Positions 11,950-23,544 are shown, counted from the first letter of the stretch. The stretch: 64,000 nt of DNA from Liolophura sinensis (GCF_032854445.1 NC_088305.1:23593400-23657399); one strand, 5' to 3'. The notes: generated by a model not told the origin, from the letters alone. Program-made: numbers and translations.

Positions 11950-13290
11950 GTGCCTAGAAACCATGTGCCTAGAAACGCACAGTTTAAAAGTCAGGACAGG
12001 GAAAACCCTTCAAGAGTAAGAGAGTGAGTGAGTGAGTGACTGGGTTTAACGTCGTACCCAGGATTGACCTTGGATCTACCCGAAGCGGACGCTCTTACCA
12101 ACCGTGCTATTGGAGCCTGTTAAGTGTAAGAGAAACCACGTGTCTAGAAACACACACTTCAAAGGACAGACAAGATAAAAGCTTCAAATGTAAGAGAACC
12201 CAAGTGTCTAGAAATGCACACTTTAAAAGTCAGACAAGGAAAAAGCCTTCCGGAACAAGAGACACCATGTGCCTAGAAACACACAGTTTAATAGTCAGAC
12301 AGGGAAAAACCTTCAAGAGTAAGAGAGTGAGTGAGTGAGTGACTGGGGTTTAACGTCGTACTTAACACTTTTTCGGTCATATGACGACGAAGGAATCCTT
12401 AGGGTGCATGTACATGTAATGTGCCTCTTTGTTGCAGGGCGGATTTCCACCGCTCTTTTATCTTAGTGCTGCTTCGCCGAGATGACTTACCGAAGGCAAG
12501 TTAGCTGACCCGCCCGAGCCATTATATTGATACTGGTCAACCAGTCTCTGCACTATCCCCTTAGTGCTGATCGCCAAGCGAGGAAGCTAAAACTTCCTCT
12601 TTTAAAGTCTTAGGTGTGACTCGACCCAGGATTGACCCTGGATCTACCGGTCCCGAAGCGGACGCTCTACCAACCGTGCTATCGGAGCCGGTAAAGTGAA
12701 AGAGAAACCACGTGTCTAGAAACGCAAACTTTGACACCCAGACAGGAAAAAAGTTTCAAGTGTAAGAGAACCCATGTGTCCAGAAATGCACACTTTAAAA
12801 GCCAGACAGGGAAAAACCGTCAAGTACAAGAGAAGCCATGTGTCTAGAAACATACATTTTAAAAGTCAGACCAGGGAAAACATTCAAGTGTAAGAGAAAC
12901 CATATGTCTAGAAACATACACTTTAAAAACAGACAGGGGAAAAACTGCCAAGTACAAGAGAAGCCATGTGTCCTGAAATGCACACTTTAAAAGTCAGACA
13001 GGGAAAAATCTTCAAGTACCAGAGAAGCAGTGTATCTAGAAACACGCAGTTTAAAAGTCAGACAGAAGAAAACCATCAAGTACAAGAGAAGCCTTGTGTC
13101 TCGAAACGCACAGTTTAAAAACCTGACAGGAAAAAGCCATCAAGTACAAGAGAAGACATGTAACCAGAAATGTACACATTAAAAGTCAGACAGTGAAAAA
13201 CATTCAAATACAAGAGAAACTATGTGTCTAGAAAAGCACAGTTTAAAAGTCAGACAGGGAAAAACATTCATGTGTAAGAGAACCCAAGTG
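11950..13290. repeat. 64-bp minisatellite containing SINE copies
   Basis: Units like agtcagacagggaaaaacct, tcaagtacaagagaagccat, gtgtctagaaac. A short SINE remnant sits at about 12,020-12,118 and a full one at about 12,322-12,695, both entered at the same point of the unit (after aagagt), so one may be a deleted copy of the other spread by array duplication. Confidence 0.9.
12322..12695 (-). mobile_element. SINE B (tRNA-derived), full
   Basis: A second family: left end gagtgagtgagtgactgggg, 'tttaacgtcgtac', 'atatgacgacgaaggaatcc', and a tRNA-like head on the minus strand (CTCCGATAGCACGGTTGGTA, then GAGCGTCCGCTTCGG). A shortened copy is at 12,020-12,118. Confidence 0.88.
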
Positions 13291-13759
13291 TCACGCCGTA
13301 AAAGTAAAACAAGTGAAAGGGAAACCAGAAGTTCTGAAATATACACCGTGGTAGTCAAATGAAAAAAAACAAGTAAGAGGTAATCCAGGTGATCAAAAAT
13401 ACATGAAAACCTTGGAAGACAGAAAGCCTTTACCCCGGAGGAGTATGACAGTTACACTGTGTATTTTTCGGAGAAGCTGTTTATTTTGAAGACTAAGACA
13501 ATTCTGGACCACTTAGTCTTGAAATTAAACCTTTTTTCACACCTTCAATTAACCTGGGAGTTCCGTTTGAACAATATACTCTGTCGAAGATGCAATAGTA
13601 AAATAATCGATAAAACAGAACAAACGAGGAACGAACAAATCAGAAGAAAATTTTATAACATGTTATATTTTCGACGAACGTAAAGTACAGTAGAATAGTA
13701 ATCTGGTGAAGGGAAACATCCTGGGACTTAAATCATAAATAGATTGCGAGGGAAAGGAT

Positions 13760-15010
13760 CAGTTATCGTGGTGTTGTTCATGTTATTGTGGTGTCGAGCA
13801 TGTGACTGTAGAGTTTGGCACGTTAAGATGATGGGCATGTTTTAGTGTTGTTGTTCATGTTATTGGTGTTGTTCATGTTATTGTGGTGTTGGGCATGTGA
13901 CTGTAGAGTTGGGCACGTTAAGATGATGGGCATGTTTTAGTGTTCTTGTTCATGTTATTGTGATGTTGTTCATGTTATTATGGTGTTGGGCATGTGACTG
14001 TAGAGTTGGGCACGTTAAGATGATGGGCATGTTTTAGTGTTCTTGTTCATGTTATTGTGATGTTGTTCATGTTATTGTGGTGTTGGGCATGTGACTGTAG
14101 AGTTTGGCACGTTAAGATGATGGGCATGTTTTAGTGTTGTTGTTCATGTTATTGGTGTTGTTCATGTTATTGTGGTGTTGGGCATGTGACTGTAGAGTTG
14201 GACACGTTAAGATGATGGGCATGTTTTAGTGGTGTTGTTCATGTTATTGTGGTGTTGTTCATGTTTGTGTGTTGTTGATCATGGTAATGTGCTGTTTGGC
14301 ATGTTATTGCGGTTTTGTTCATGTTACCGTGGTGTTGTTTATGTTGTTCAAGTTATTGCGGCTTTGGGCATGATATTATGATGTTATTCATGTTATTGTG
14401 GTGTTGTTTATGCTATTCTTTGTGTTGTCCATGTTCTTGTGGTGTTTGGCATGTCATTGTTTTCATGTCAGTTTGGTGTTGTTCACGTCATTGTGGTGTT
14501 GTTCATGGTATTGTGGTGCTGGGCATGTTAGTTTGGTATTATTGCTGTTGCTGTGGCATCGTTCATGTTGTTGTATTGTTGTCTATGTTATTCCGTTGTT
14601 GTTCATGCTGTTGTGCCGTCGTTCATGTTATTGGGTGTTGTTCATGCTATGGTAGTGTTGGCCATATTATTGTGGTGTAGTTCATGTTATTGTTGTTCTG
14701 GACATGTTGTGGTGTTGGGCATGTTATTGTATAATTGTTCATGTTATTGCGTTGTTGGGCATATTTTGCGGTGTTGTTCATGTTACTGTGGTGTTTTTCA
14801 TGCCATTGTTGTACTGGGCGTATTACTGCGGTGTTGTTTATTTTATTGTTGTGTTGGACATGCTATTGTAGTGTTGTCCATGTTATTGTGGTAGAGTTTG
14901 TGTTATTTTGGTGTTGTTTATGTCGCTTTGGTGTTGTTCATGCTATTGTAGTGTTTTTCATGTTATTTTTGTGCTGGACATATTATTGTGGCGTTGTTCA
15001 TGTTATTGTA
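13760..15010. repeat. 20-bp degenerate minisatellite with ~95-bp higher-order unit
   Basis: Basic unit ttcatgttattgtggtgttg. In 13,780-14,240 a ~95-bp unit with gggcatgtgactgtagagtt recurs five times; after 14,240 only the 20-bp unit is seen, increasingly diverged. Open frames rich in Cys, Leu and Met here are products of the repeat. Confidence 0.92.
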
Positions 15011-15111
15011 TTTATGAACCGTCAGTTCTTTGTCAATTTATTTATAACACTTGTTTCATGAAAACATATACAAACCAGAAGCAGAATATGCCAATTCATC
15101 AATAACAAAGA

Positions 15112-15350
15112 CCATTTTGGTGGCTTAATGGTGAGAGCGTCCGCCTCGAAGTCGGGAGACCCGTGATCAGATCTGGGTCGGGTCATACGAAACACATCAA
15201 AAATAAGAAAAAAGACCCCAGTCATAGCATCAGGCCAAACAATCCTGTTTCCTTGTTCTAATCTCTGAGTGCTGAGCGGCAAATGAGTCAACAACAAGTA
15301 CCATTTTTAAAGTCTTGGTATGGCCCGACCCGGGTTTGATCCTGGGCTTG
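15112..15350. mobile_element. SINE C (tRNA-like), two heads
   Basis: Plus-strand tRNA-like head GGTGGCTTAATGGTGAGAGC with box B-like gggtcgggtcat, and at the right end a minus-oriented box B (gacccgggtttgatcctggg). A related copy lies at about 56,930-57,180. Confidence 0.7.
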
Positions 15351-15847
15351 TCAACTTCTCTTGAAAAAATATGTTTACTCACATGAAAGATTAAACAATA
15401 TCACATAGCAGGTAGAACGTTTTTTTCAAAAATAAAATTATTATCCGTGGTTAAGCTTGTCGTGCAGAAATCATCAGACCTATTTTATATAAAAGTCTAT
15501 GTCAACGGCAGTGAGGTAACGACTTTATCTGAGTTCTCAAGTCTGACATACGACATTTGCGAAGGCACGTGTTTGTTGAAATGATATGAGATTGTACCCA
15601 GCTTTACGAAGTTAAAGCCTAAGCACTCACTCACTCATTTTGGCTGCTATCACTAATACATTTTACACTGAAACTTTTAATAACGTCAAAGTCACTGAGG
15701 TCACAGAGATGAAGCAGGAAGCGATGTCATAAAAACACAAAATCTCTTTTCAAACGTTTGTTTTCCATTAATACTGTTTGCATATGTATTCTTTTTGTCG
15801 AAAAATGCATAATATGCTTGTAACGAATATTTGATTCAAATTTACAG

Positions 15848-16035
15848 TTCCGTATAAGGACATCAGTGATGAGGCTAACCCTGAGCATGTCTACATGCTT
15901 CGCAGTGGAACTAAAGCTCAAATTGGTCTGGTGATCGCGGTGATGGCGCGATTCCACATTCACAAACATGGCTCTCGCTTGGTTTGGGACCTCCAGTCAG
16001 ACTCTTTCGTAAGTCTGCAAGACGACAGCCCATAA
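15848..16035 (+). CDS. Candidate exon, unknown protein, possible C-terminal exon
   Basis: Acceptor caaatttacag opens a frame without stops for 187 nt: PYKDISDEANPEHVYMLRSG, TKAQIGLVIAVMARFHIHKH then GSRLVWDLQSDSF. It either stops at TAA (FVSLQDDSP end) or splices at gtaagtct (16,009). Composition is protein-like and GC is higher than in the flanks; the opposite strand has stops. I do not recognise the family. AQIGLVIAVMARF could be a weak membrane segment. Confidence 0.4.
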
Positions 16036-16404
16036 AACCCACACTATTTATTTTTTTTGGTTCACCGTTTGCGCGGTACCCAATTCCACTCGTAAGACCT
16101 CGGTAAACATGAGGTGGGGCGCAGGGCCCGCAGAAACCTGCGACCATACACGTACGAAACAATCCTTGACCCAGATGGTTTCGCGGTCCAATCCCATTTC
16201 CAGGGAAGATTGTACTGAAGGAGCCGAAGACAGAAACGATCGATTAGGTCGAGAAACCCTCACTCAATAGACAGAAGTGATGGAATGAGTGAAATGTAAC
16301 TCTCAGAAGTCTAGAACAGCTCCAAGTACATAAAACTTACCCGCCGATTACTGGAGACACGACGGAAGGACATGTTGGCTTTAATCCATCACTGCTGCGG
16401 AATT

Positions 16405-16870
16405 CATTGCTATTTATTTTATTTAATTGGTGGTTTACGCCGTACTCAAGAATATTTCACTTATACGACGGGGACGAACATTATGATAGGAGGAAACCAG
16501 GCTGTTCCCAGGGGAAAAAAGCCCAATTATCAGCGGGATGGTGGCAGGCCTTCGACACGTACGACTGAAGAAGCCAATATGGGCGTTCTTTTTGATTCCT
16601 ACTCAGAAAAGAGGAAACAGTCATGAGGTGGGTTTTGTACAGAGAAAGCCTAATGTAGCCTCTAAAAATAAGTACACAATAACCTGTCCCGAAGTCGTGC
16701 AAGGACAATCTCCGATCATATATACCTGCGGCACATTTATATATTTATTATTTATTTGGTGTTTTACGCCGCACTCGAGCATTATCTGATTATGATGGGA
16801 AGGATAGGAGGAAACCGGGCATTCAGAGCCCGTGGGAAATCTACAACCATCCGCATACGTTCCACATAGT
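16405..16870 (-). mobile_element. Two SINE A partial copies
   Basis: Tails at 16,415 (attggtggtttacgccgtac) and 16,735 (ttatttggtgttttacgccg), both minus, both lacking the head. Confidence 0.8.
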
Positions 16871-16984
16871 TACGTACCATCATTGTAATCCTTTCTTCAC
16901 CTGCAATCACTATAATGCTCACTGTATGAGCAATCCTTATAATTTTCTCCATATTTCCCAAGTATCAGATAAAAACCCACGAGA

Positions 16985-17360
16985 TACAGTGCCATACTTT
17001 CCAGGCGGCAATATTCTCATTGGCTATTTGTAAAACCGTAAAATGCGACTCTATACGTCTACCTTGAGAACAGAATGGAATGGATGCAGTAATCGAGTGT
17101 CCAACAGTGCGTATCTGTATGGTCTCTGAAATCGGCTGCAGATGCCAACCATGCCTTTCGGGGCTAAGGACACATGTATCTAAAGTTCCCGTTTCAAGCT
17201 CCTGGCTACACAGACCTTCCAAGGCAAATGAAAAGGCCCTTTGATATCACAGGCGGTCACCAAGCCATTGCCAAATGTCATGTGATCACAACAGACAAGC
17301 TAGAGACAAATGGTATTTTTCGGCTTGACTACCATCCATTGCATGTATACTGGGTATAAG
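16985..17360. other. Possible exons or decayed gene, strand unclear
   Basis: Protein-like readings occur on both strands: plus DTVPYFPGGNILIGYL after acceptor aagtatcag then a stop, plus FDITGGHQAIAKCHVITTD further on, and minus QELETGTLDTCVLSPERHG to SITASIPFCSQ between acceptor tctgtgtag and donor gtagacgt. They cannot all be real. It may be one or two exons or a degenerated coding segment. Confidence 0.25.
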
Positions 17361-17469
17361 ACTACTACGACTGATATAAAAACAAAACCAAAACAATTCG
17401 ATTGGAATGTGAGTTCAGGTACTCTTTGAGTACGGCGTAAAACATCAACCAAATGAATAAATTCATCGT

Positions 17470-18635
17470 TTGTCTGCACAAATGATACTGTGTGCACGTA
17501 TCAGTTCCTTTTTGTACTTTTTATTTCTCCAACAGATGACAAATAACATACTCCTAGTGTACACTGAAACGTCGAATCTGTCCTTTTGTTTGGGTAGATA
17601 TGCTTTTGTATTGTGCTCAACTTATTGGCGTAGCAACACGCTTTAGTCAAATCCTCAACTAAGTAAGAAGCTGTCTTGGGATAATATATACATATATGTA
17701 GATACATGAAGTAAATGACTCAGTAAATGAAAACATAACAGACTTTTTCTTTGTCATGTGTATTGACAAAACGAGGAGATAACAAATCGACAAAATACAA
17801 ACTCTCCATGTATTTAAAACACAATTTCTAGAGTAATGAACTGAACTAATGTTCAAATATCTCTCTGTCTCCTCTGGCGCCAACAGGACCGAAAGTTACC
17901 TTTCCAATGGAGGCCCTTCAAAAGTAACTAGGAAACAAGATAAAGTAATTAGTAAGTTCACTGCAACAGAATAGGATACATTTATTACACGTGATGAAAA
18001 CACGGCGTTTTTAATAATTCTAGACCAGCGACGTCAAATATATTGCAATTAAGAACACGGCGTTATTATTATTATTATTTTTTTGTCTAATTCTTTTGCA
18101 GCCTTGTACGCGCCGAGGCTGTAAATGCCTCTTATTTAATCATTTAGAACAGTTAGACTAAAACCCTAACTGAGATAAATTGACTAGTTTCAGCTTATAT
18201 GCTGACGCCGTTGCCTTTTTTTAAAACTCTTCATGCTGTACACTATTTTGTGTTGTGGTTTTGGATGATGCCTTCATGTACACAACACACTACAACAAAA
18301 TAACTTGCTATTAGTCGAAGAACCTATATAGAAAGAGTGCTTTGACAGATATAGGGATCAGATGTATGCAAACATTTGGATAAGGTCAATCCAAATTTAA
18401 CGAGTAAAAGCCAACCAGACTTATTTTTTAAAAAATTGAGATGAAAAAGAAAAAGTTTTCTCGTAATTAAAAAGACAGACACAGAAGTCGGCTCTGACTT
18501 CGACCTCGTCTCAATACTTTAAAACAACGATTAAATAAATAAATAAATGCTCTGGACTTACCCCATACACACCTCGCGGTGCACGTGTGACAGTTTGCCC
18601 TTGATAATATGAAAGACAGAGCATTGCAGTTATCT
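17470..18635. other. No recognised feature
   Basis: AT-rich. A possible donor gtaagtcc (minus) follows GTGTATGGG at 18,555, preceded by a short open stretch, without other support. Confidence 0.5.
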
Positions 18636-18639
18636 CATT

Positions 18640-18925
18640 TGGATACAAATCAAGACTGTAACTTAGGGTGATCATAAACGATGTGACAAAGTCAATCATC
18701 GCAGTTATCTCACGGGATACAAATCAAGACTGTAACTTAGAGTGATCATAACCGATGTGACAAAGTCAATCATCGCAGTTATCTCACGGGATACAAATCA
18801 AGACTGTAACTTAGAGTGATCATAACCGATGTGACAAAGTCAATCATCGCAGTTATCTCACGGGATACAAATCAAGACTGTAACTTAGAGTGATCATAAA
18901 CGATGTGACAAAGTAAGTCATTGCA
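18640..18925. repeat. 74-bp tandem repeat, four copies
   Basis: Units beginning catcgcagttatctcacggg, spaced 74 bp. A piece of the same unit (cattgcagttatctcatgga) also occurs at 20,805-20,823. Confidence 0.92.
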
Positions 18926-18959
18926 AATACAAATCAAAACTGTAAGTTCGTGGAATCAA

Positions 18960-19125
18960 CGCATCAAAACAGACATTCTTATACCAGTCGTCAACCAAAA
19001 GGAGCAATTTCCAAACGACGCTTAACACAAATTACCAAAGAACTAAAACAGTATATGACGTACAAAAATAGGACGGAATCAGGCAAATAGAAGCGGTCAA
19101 CAGTACCTAATTTCAGGACTCACCT
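18960..19125. repeat. Diverged segment shared with 9.83-10.0 kb
   Basis: Partner of the segment at 9,830-10,010, same orientation and order of blocks. Confidence 0.65.
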
Positions 19126-19921
19126 CTGGAGTCTCAGGAATACTAACTTTCTCTACACCTTCTTTCCCCGCCCTCGCCCATCTCATTATGCCTTGTTTAT
19201 TTCTATTTATTCGACATTTATTCTAGTAATTTGGAAAAAGAAAATGTGGACTTCGGGTGAGTAATTGTTTGAAAAATGTGACATACTCACTTACTTGCAT
19301 TGGAAGCCAGGCTTACATGTTTGAATGGCACAGGGCTGAATCAGGCAGTTCGGGCATCCTGAAGCTGAATATTAATTTATTTATTCGTCTATTCATTTAT
19401 TTATTTACTTACTCACTTCCTTACTATTTCAATCCATACTACAGGAACAGAATTTTTCACTGACATGACCGTGGGTCATTTTGCGGGTGAAAGATACCGT
19501 AGATTGCTCGAAGTAAAACCATCGGCAAGTTACTGACGAAATGTCCCACGTCTGACGCCCAAATATGCACACCATATTGGCAACAGACAACCAGCCACAT
19601 GAGTGTCGTACACCATGCTCCAGATCTACAGATTAACTGTTCAAGGTCGTGTTTGAACCCGAACTTTGTGTGTCCTTGGGACTGAAAGATGAGCGGCTTA
19701 ACGACTCCCCCACGACCCGCTCACGGAATTTGAACATAGCTTTATTTATTAATCGGTACATCATCGATGGACTGAATTAAATTCTCTATATGTAAACAAT
19801 GGCTTGCTATATCTTTTACAACAAAGAAAATACAACTGTAAATACGTTACCGAGCAAGACGATGTAAAGGTTACATACAATTAACAGTGTGGACACCGTA
19901 CACAAGTATGTATACAATTTT

Positions 19922-20025
19922 TGAATTATTTATTTGATTGGTGTTTTACGCCGTACTCAAGAATACGGTAGGAGGAAACCTGGCAGAACCCTGGGGAAAG
20001 CCGTGATAATGTGCAGGTTTATACA
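19922..20025 (-). mobile_element. SINE A fragment with internal deletion
   Basis: gattggtgttttacgccgta is followed by aagaatacggtaggaggaaa, skipping the ttcacttatacgacggc segment. Confidence 0.8.
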
Positions 20026-20357
20026 CTTTTTGGCTGTAACTTTTAAGCTTCGCAAAAAAAAACAAAAAAAAAAACGTGCTACCTTCAAATTTTTTCCGTA
20101 AAACTTCAAATTTACATTTGATCAGAGATTTTCATTAATAACTAAACAAAAATTAAATGGAACGACAGCAACGGGGTATTTTAGTGACTTTGGATGCCAT
20201 TACAAGCTTCTCTTTATGATGACCGTTCAGGACAATCAAAGTAGAGATGAAGACAGTTTGCGAGCCACAAATAATATAGAAGCATGTGAGGTACAATACA
20301 AAGTATATTATACTAGATGTGGCGAATGCCACGTGAAATAAGGCAGACATTGCTTAT

Positions 20358-20490
20358 CTTATTTACTTATTTATTTGACTGCAGGTTTACGCCGTACTCG
20401 AGAATATTTCACTTATAAAACAGCGGCCAGCATTATGGTAGAGGAACACTCCATGGCCATCCGTAGACGGCTAACAGACCTTCCCACGAA
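20358..20490 (-). mobile_element. SINE A fragment
   Basis: Tail and middle part present (ggtttacgccgtactcgaga to acagaccttcccacgaacg). Confidence 0.8.
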
Positions 20491-20494
20491 CGAA

Positions 20495-20620
20495 TTAAAG
20501 CTAAAAAAGCGATGTGAGACACAACAGAAATTATATTAGAAGTAAAGAAAGCGATGTGAGACACAACAGAAATTATACTACAGATGAAGAACGCGATGTG
20601 AGACACAACAGATATTGCAG
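20495..20620. repeat. 42-bp tandem repeat, three copies
   Basis: Three copies of gcgatgtgagacacaacaga followed by a variable ~22 bp. It ends just before the candidate signal-peptide exon at 20,631. Confidence 0.88.
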
Positions 20621-20630
20621 TAGTACTTAC

Positions 20631-20673
20631 CTTGCGAGATGGCACCTGCAAAACCCAAAAGAAGGAAAAACAT
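20631..20673 (-). CDS. Candidate signal-peptide exon 3
   Basis: ATG followed by MFFLLLGFAGAISQ (14 codons) and one base before a strong donor gtaagtac: again exactly 43 coding nt and phase 1. Strong hydrophobic core with small residues at the end, like a signal peptidase site. No clear acceptor upstream is assigned. Confidence 0.42.
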
Positions 20674-20821
20674 GTGATCAACACTAGCCAATCAGCGTGG
20701 CATATGGGTTAAACTTGTTTTATTTGAATAGACAAGGTATGAGGTGCTTTCGGAAGCCTAATGCCTCGTTCCCACCTAGATGAATTTGTGAAAGAGTCAG
20801 AGTCATTGCAGTTATCTCATG

Positions 20822-21088
20822 GAATATTTATTTACTTATTTGATTGGTGTTTTACGCTGTACCCAAGAATATTTCACTTATACGACGGCAGCCAGTGTTA
20901 TGGTCGGGGGAAACCGGACAGAGCCCGTGGGAAAGCCAAGACAATCCGCAAGTTGCTGACAGACCTTCCCACGTACGGAGGGAGAGGAAGCCAGCATGAG
21001 CTGTACTTGAACTCATAGCAACCGCATTGGCGGGAGTCTCCTGGGCCATTCCGCCGCACTGCGGTGCTAACTCCGTCGACCACTGAGA
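20822..21088 (-). mobile_element. SINE A, near full length
   Basis: All parts present: tail, ggaaaccggacagagcccgt, ccgcaagttgctgacagacc, ggaagccagcatgagctg and a changed head near 21,060-21,088. Confidence 0.9.
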
Positions 21089-21380
21089 TAGGTTTTAAGT
21101 TCTCGTCTACACAGTGTTTAAGATTTAACCTTACAGAAGCAAATACTCCTTGAAATGTGGTACAAATAGCTCGTAATTTATCTGTATTTATTGATGTTTA
21201 TAACAAATGAATTACTGTATGTAAAGTATGTTAATAAGTAACATAATATAAGGCAATGGTTTGAAAAAATAAGATCAAGAAAAAGGTATGTCAGAAAAAA
21301 TCAGTTTGAACGTGTGACATTGAAGGTAAAAAATACAGAGCTACAGAAACCCAAAGATATACAAAATCAAACCCACATAC

Positions 21381-21452
21381 CTCCGATAAGGAACATTAAA
21401 ACAACAACTGGGAGGGGACTCATGTCTAAGCCTTAGTAGCAGATACGACCAA
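21381..21452 (-). CDS. Candidate signal-peptide exon 2, paralogue of 629-702
   Basis: Acceptor atctttttcag, then TTGGTCG (compare CTGGTCGG in the other), ATG at 21,421-21,423, 14 codons MSPLPVVVLMFLIG, donor gtatgtgg in phase 1. The last coding bases CTTATCGGAG are identical to the 629 copy. Similar layout and sequence argue for common origin. Confidence 0.5.
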
Positions 21453-21730
21453 CTGAAAAAGATTTATGTATTGATTTGTCTACCGGTATTTATTTATTTG
21501 ATTACGCCATACTCAGGAATATTCACTTAAACGACGGCGTTAAAATCTACAGTTTTTCTGACCCGGGTAGTCAAGGCTGGAATGACATTTAGGTACAAAC
21601 AACTCTGCAGGGGAAAGACTCGAACATTGGGCGCCAAATTAATCCCGCAGTTTATCTATGACGTCAATTCCGACAATTTACAACCATTGCTGGAAAATTT
21701 GAACAAAACAGAGACGTTACTAAAACATAC

Positions 21731-21778
21731 CTCAAAAAGGTAAACGAGAAAAAATAGGATACATGCAACTTTCATCAT
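21731..21778 (-). CDS. Candidate hydrophobic first exon
   Basis: ATG ATG AAA start then MMKVACILFFLVYLFE and a donor gtatgttt, phase 0. It looks like a signal peptide but differs in length and phase from the three 43-nt exons. May belong to another gene or be chance. Confidence 0.3.
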
Positions 21779-22069
21779 TACTTTCTTCAAAACATAATTT
21801 TCATTTTAGTGTTTTCCTTTTCATGAATCCTCTAGTTTCACAGTGCTAAAGATTACTCCGCGATGGGAAAGTTGCTCAGAGGAACAAAGGTTTGCTCACC
21901 GCTAGGCAAGTAGTTTTCTGTCCGGATATAAGATTGTTCCGCCAGACATTTCATGTCGTTTTACTCACTTTTAGTGCTACATCGAGGAACATGGAACCGC
22001 TCGCCTGTACAAAACTTAAAAATTTAGCTTGGATATTTTGAAGAAAATTCAGTCCCGTGATAGCCTACC

Positions 22070-22150
22070 TGTGATCAGGTACAAGTTTCACCAAGTCTTC
22101 AGATCTTTCTGTCTCTGTGTAAAGCCGCCCAATGTCTTCAATTATAAACG
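22070..22150 (-). other. Possible 5' UTR exon with donor
   Basis: CTTGTACCTGATCACAG before gtaggcta resembles CTTATACCTAAACACAG before gtaggtta at about 6,516-6,535. Each lies upstream (minus strand) of one of the paralogous signal-peptide exons (21,381 and 629). Confidence 0.25.
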
Positions 22151-22974
22151 CAACCAGGGTGTGGTTACACAAATACAGTGCAAAGGGTCATATCCCTGTT
22201 GGGCAATCTAAATGGTAAACCCCCCTCGTTATCAAAATGTGCGCTTGTGAAGTGAAAAGATATGCCTACCTAATGGACATATACTGTAATTCATTCGTTC
22301 AATATTAATAAAAGGATGTCGTTTTGAATAATGCATTACACGGCTTAAGGGTATTATGATGTGATGACTGTCTGAAAATGTTTACATCTGTAGTTGATTC
22401 TTTGTCACTAATTTACATCAAATTACCCCAAATGTGTCAACACTATATAAACCATATAAGTCGGTGGTATTATGTTTTAAGGGCATGCCGTGAATTATAT
22501 AGCATACAAAGCTTTTTAAAATACACCCCTACCCCGGCAGAAATTTCCAAAATAAAAAATGCCATTTACTATTTAATCCCTTAGGGAACCCATTGCCATG
22601 TTAATTATTCACACTTTACTTAATTAAATTGTTTAAGCTGTTTAGAGGCATAAACTATTAAATTTTCAAAACGCGCATGTGGGGTACACGAGAATTGTTT
22701 GAAAACATACAGCACCGTATATGTAATGTGTACATGAAAGTGCATATGAGAAAAAGAGAAAATTATGCTCGATTTAGTCGATACCATAGTCATTATCGTA
22801 GAACATAGTTAATGTAAATTACTGATAGTTTCACGTACATTTATGTCGCATAGGTGTGCTGTCTGGTGGATATCCATCAATCAGTCTGGTGCTATGTTTA
22901 ATATAAATAAAGATATGGTTGAAAAAAGTGCGTGTCTTCTTATCGTTTATGTGTCTTCTTCGAGTGTCCTTTTC

Positions 22975-23375
22975 GCTGTAAGCTCAAGTCCAGCTCAGGC
23001 TGACTTCTTCTGGGAAGGTCTTTCAGCAACCTGCGGAAGATCGTGCGTTTCGCCCGAGTTTCCTCCCACCGTATTGCTGGCCGCCGTCGTGCAAATGAAA
23101 TGTTCTGGAGCACGGCGTAAAACAAAAAAATAAAAAATATAATCAAGTAAATCATATTTAAAAAATGAGGTGGGTTATTTCATTCAATTCGAGTATCTCT
23201 CTGACCACGTTTCTCAATACATGTTCCAATCAGTCGCAATGGGCCATGTTCCTAGGCATACTCTCTCCAAGATCTTCCACCGACTGCGGTTGATGATTGG
23301 TTTATGGCCCTGCCTTCCATAATGCTGGCTGCCTTTGCATAAGAAGTATTCTTTAGAACGTCTTAAAACACTAAC
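22975..23375 (+). mobile_element. Two SINE A copies, partial
   Basis: Plus orientation at 22,975-23,130 (caagtccagctcaggctgac to ggagcacggcgtaaaac) and a strongly decayed one at 23,195-23,375. Confidence 0.72.
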
Positions 23376-23457
23376 TAAATCTAAACATAACACACCTGAT
23401 TACTTCCCCTTAGTTGTGTGAGCGGAAAAGAGGTTTTTGCAGCTGGCTTTTTTTTTT

Positions 23458-23537
23458 AGGCAGTGTACAACCGCCATGGTTCACTTCCCGCTGGCAAATA
23501 GCTCACTACGGGCTGTGTGAGGAGTATAACTCTTCAG
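23458..23537 (+). CDS. Candidate exon with claudin-like extracellular-loop pattern
   Basis: A 10-T pyrimidine tract and tag acceptor lead to SVQPPWFTSRWQIAHYGLC then EEYNSS and donor gtacaatt. W..., W and HYGLC recall the W-x(n)-G-L-W-x-x-C loop of the PMP22/claudin family, with GL-C instead of GLW-x-x-C. No exon for the first or later membrane segments was found nearby, so this rests on one exon. Confidence 0.28.
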
Positions 23538-23544
23538 GTACAAT

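Noticed and set aside
14315-15061. Cys- and Leu-rich open frames resembling membrane or toxin-like peptides
   Set aside because: Result of the 20-bp repeat in rotating frames; no signal for splicing or translation.
15112-15182. tRNA gene
   Set aside because: Box A and B-like sequence but no complete cloverleaf and a SINE body follows. The same holds for the heads of the other SINEs.
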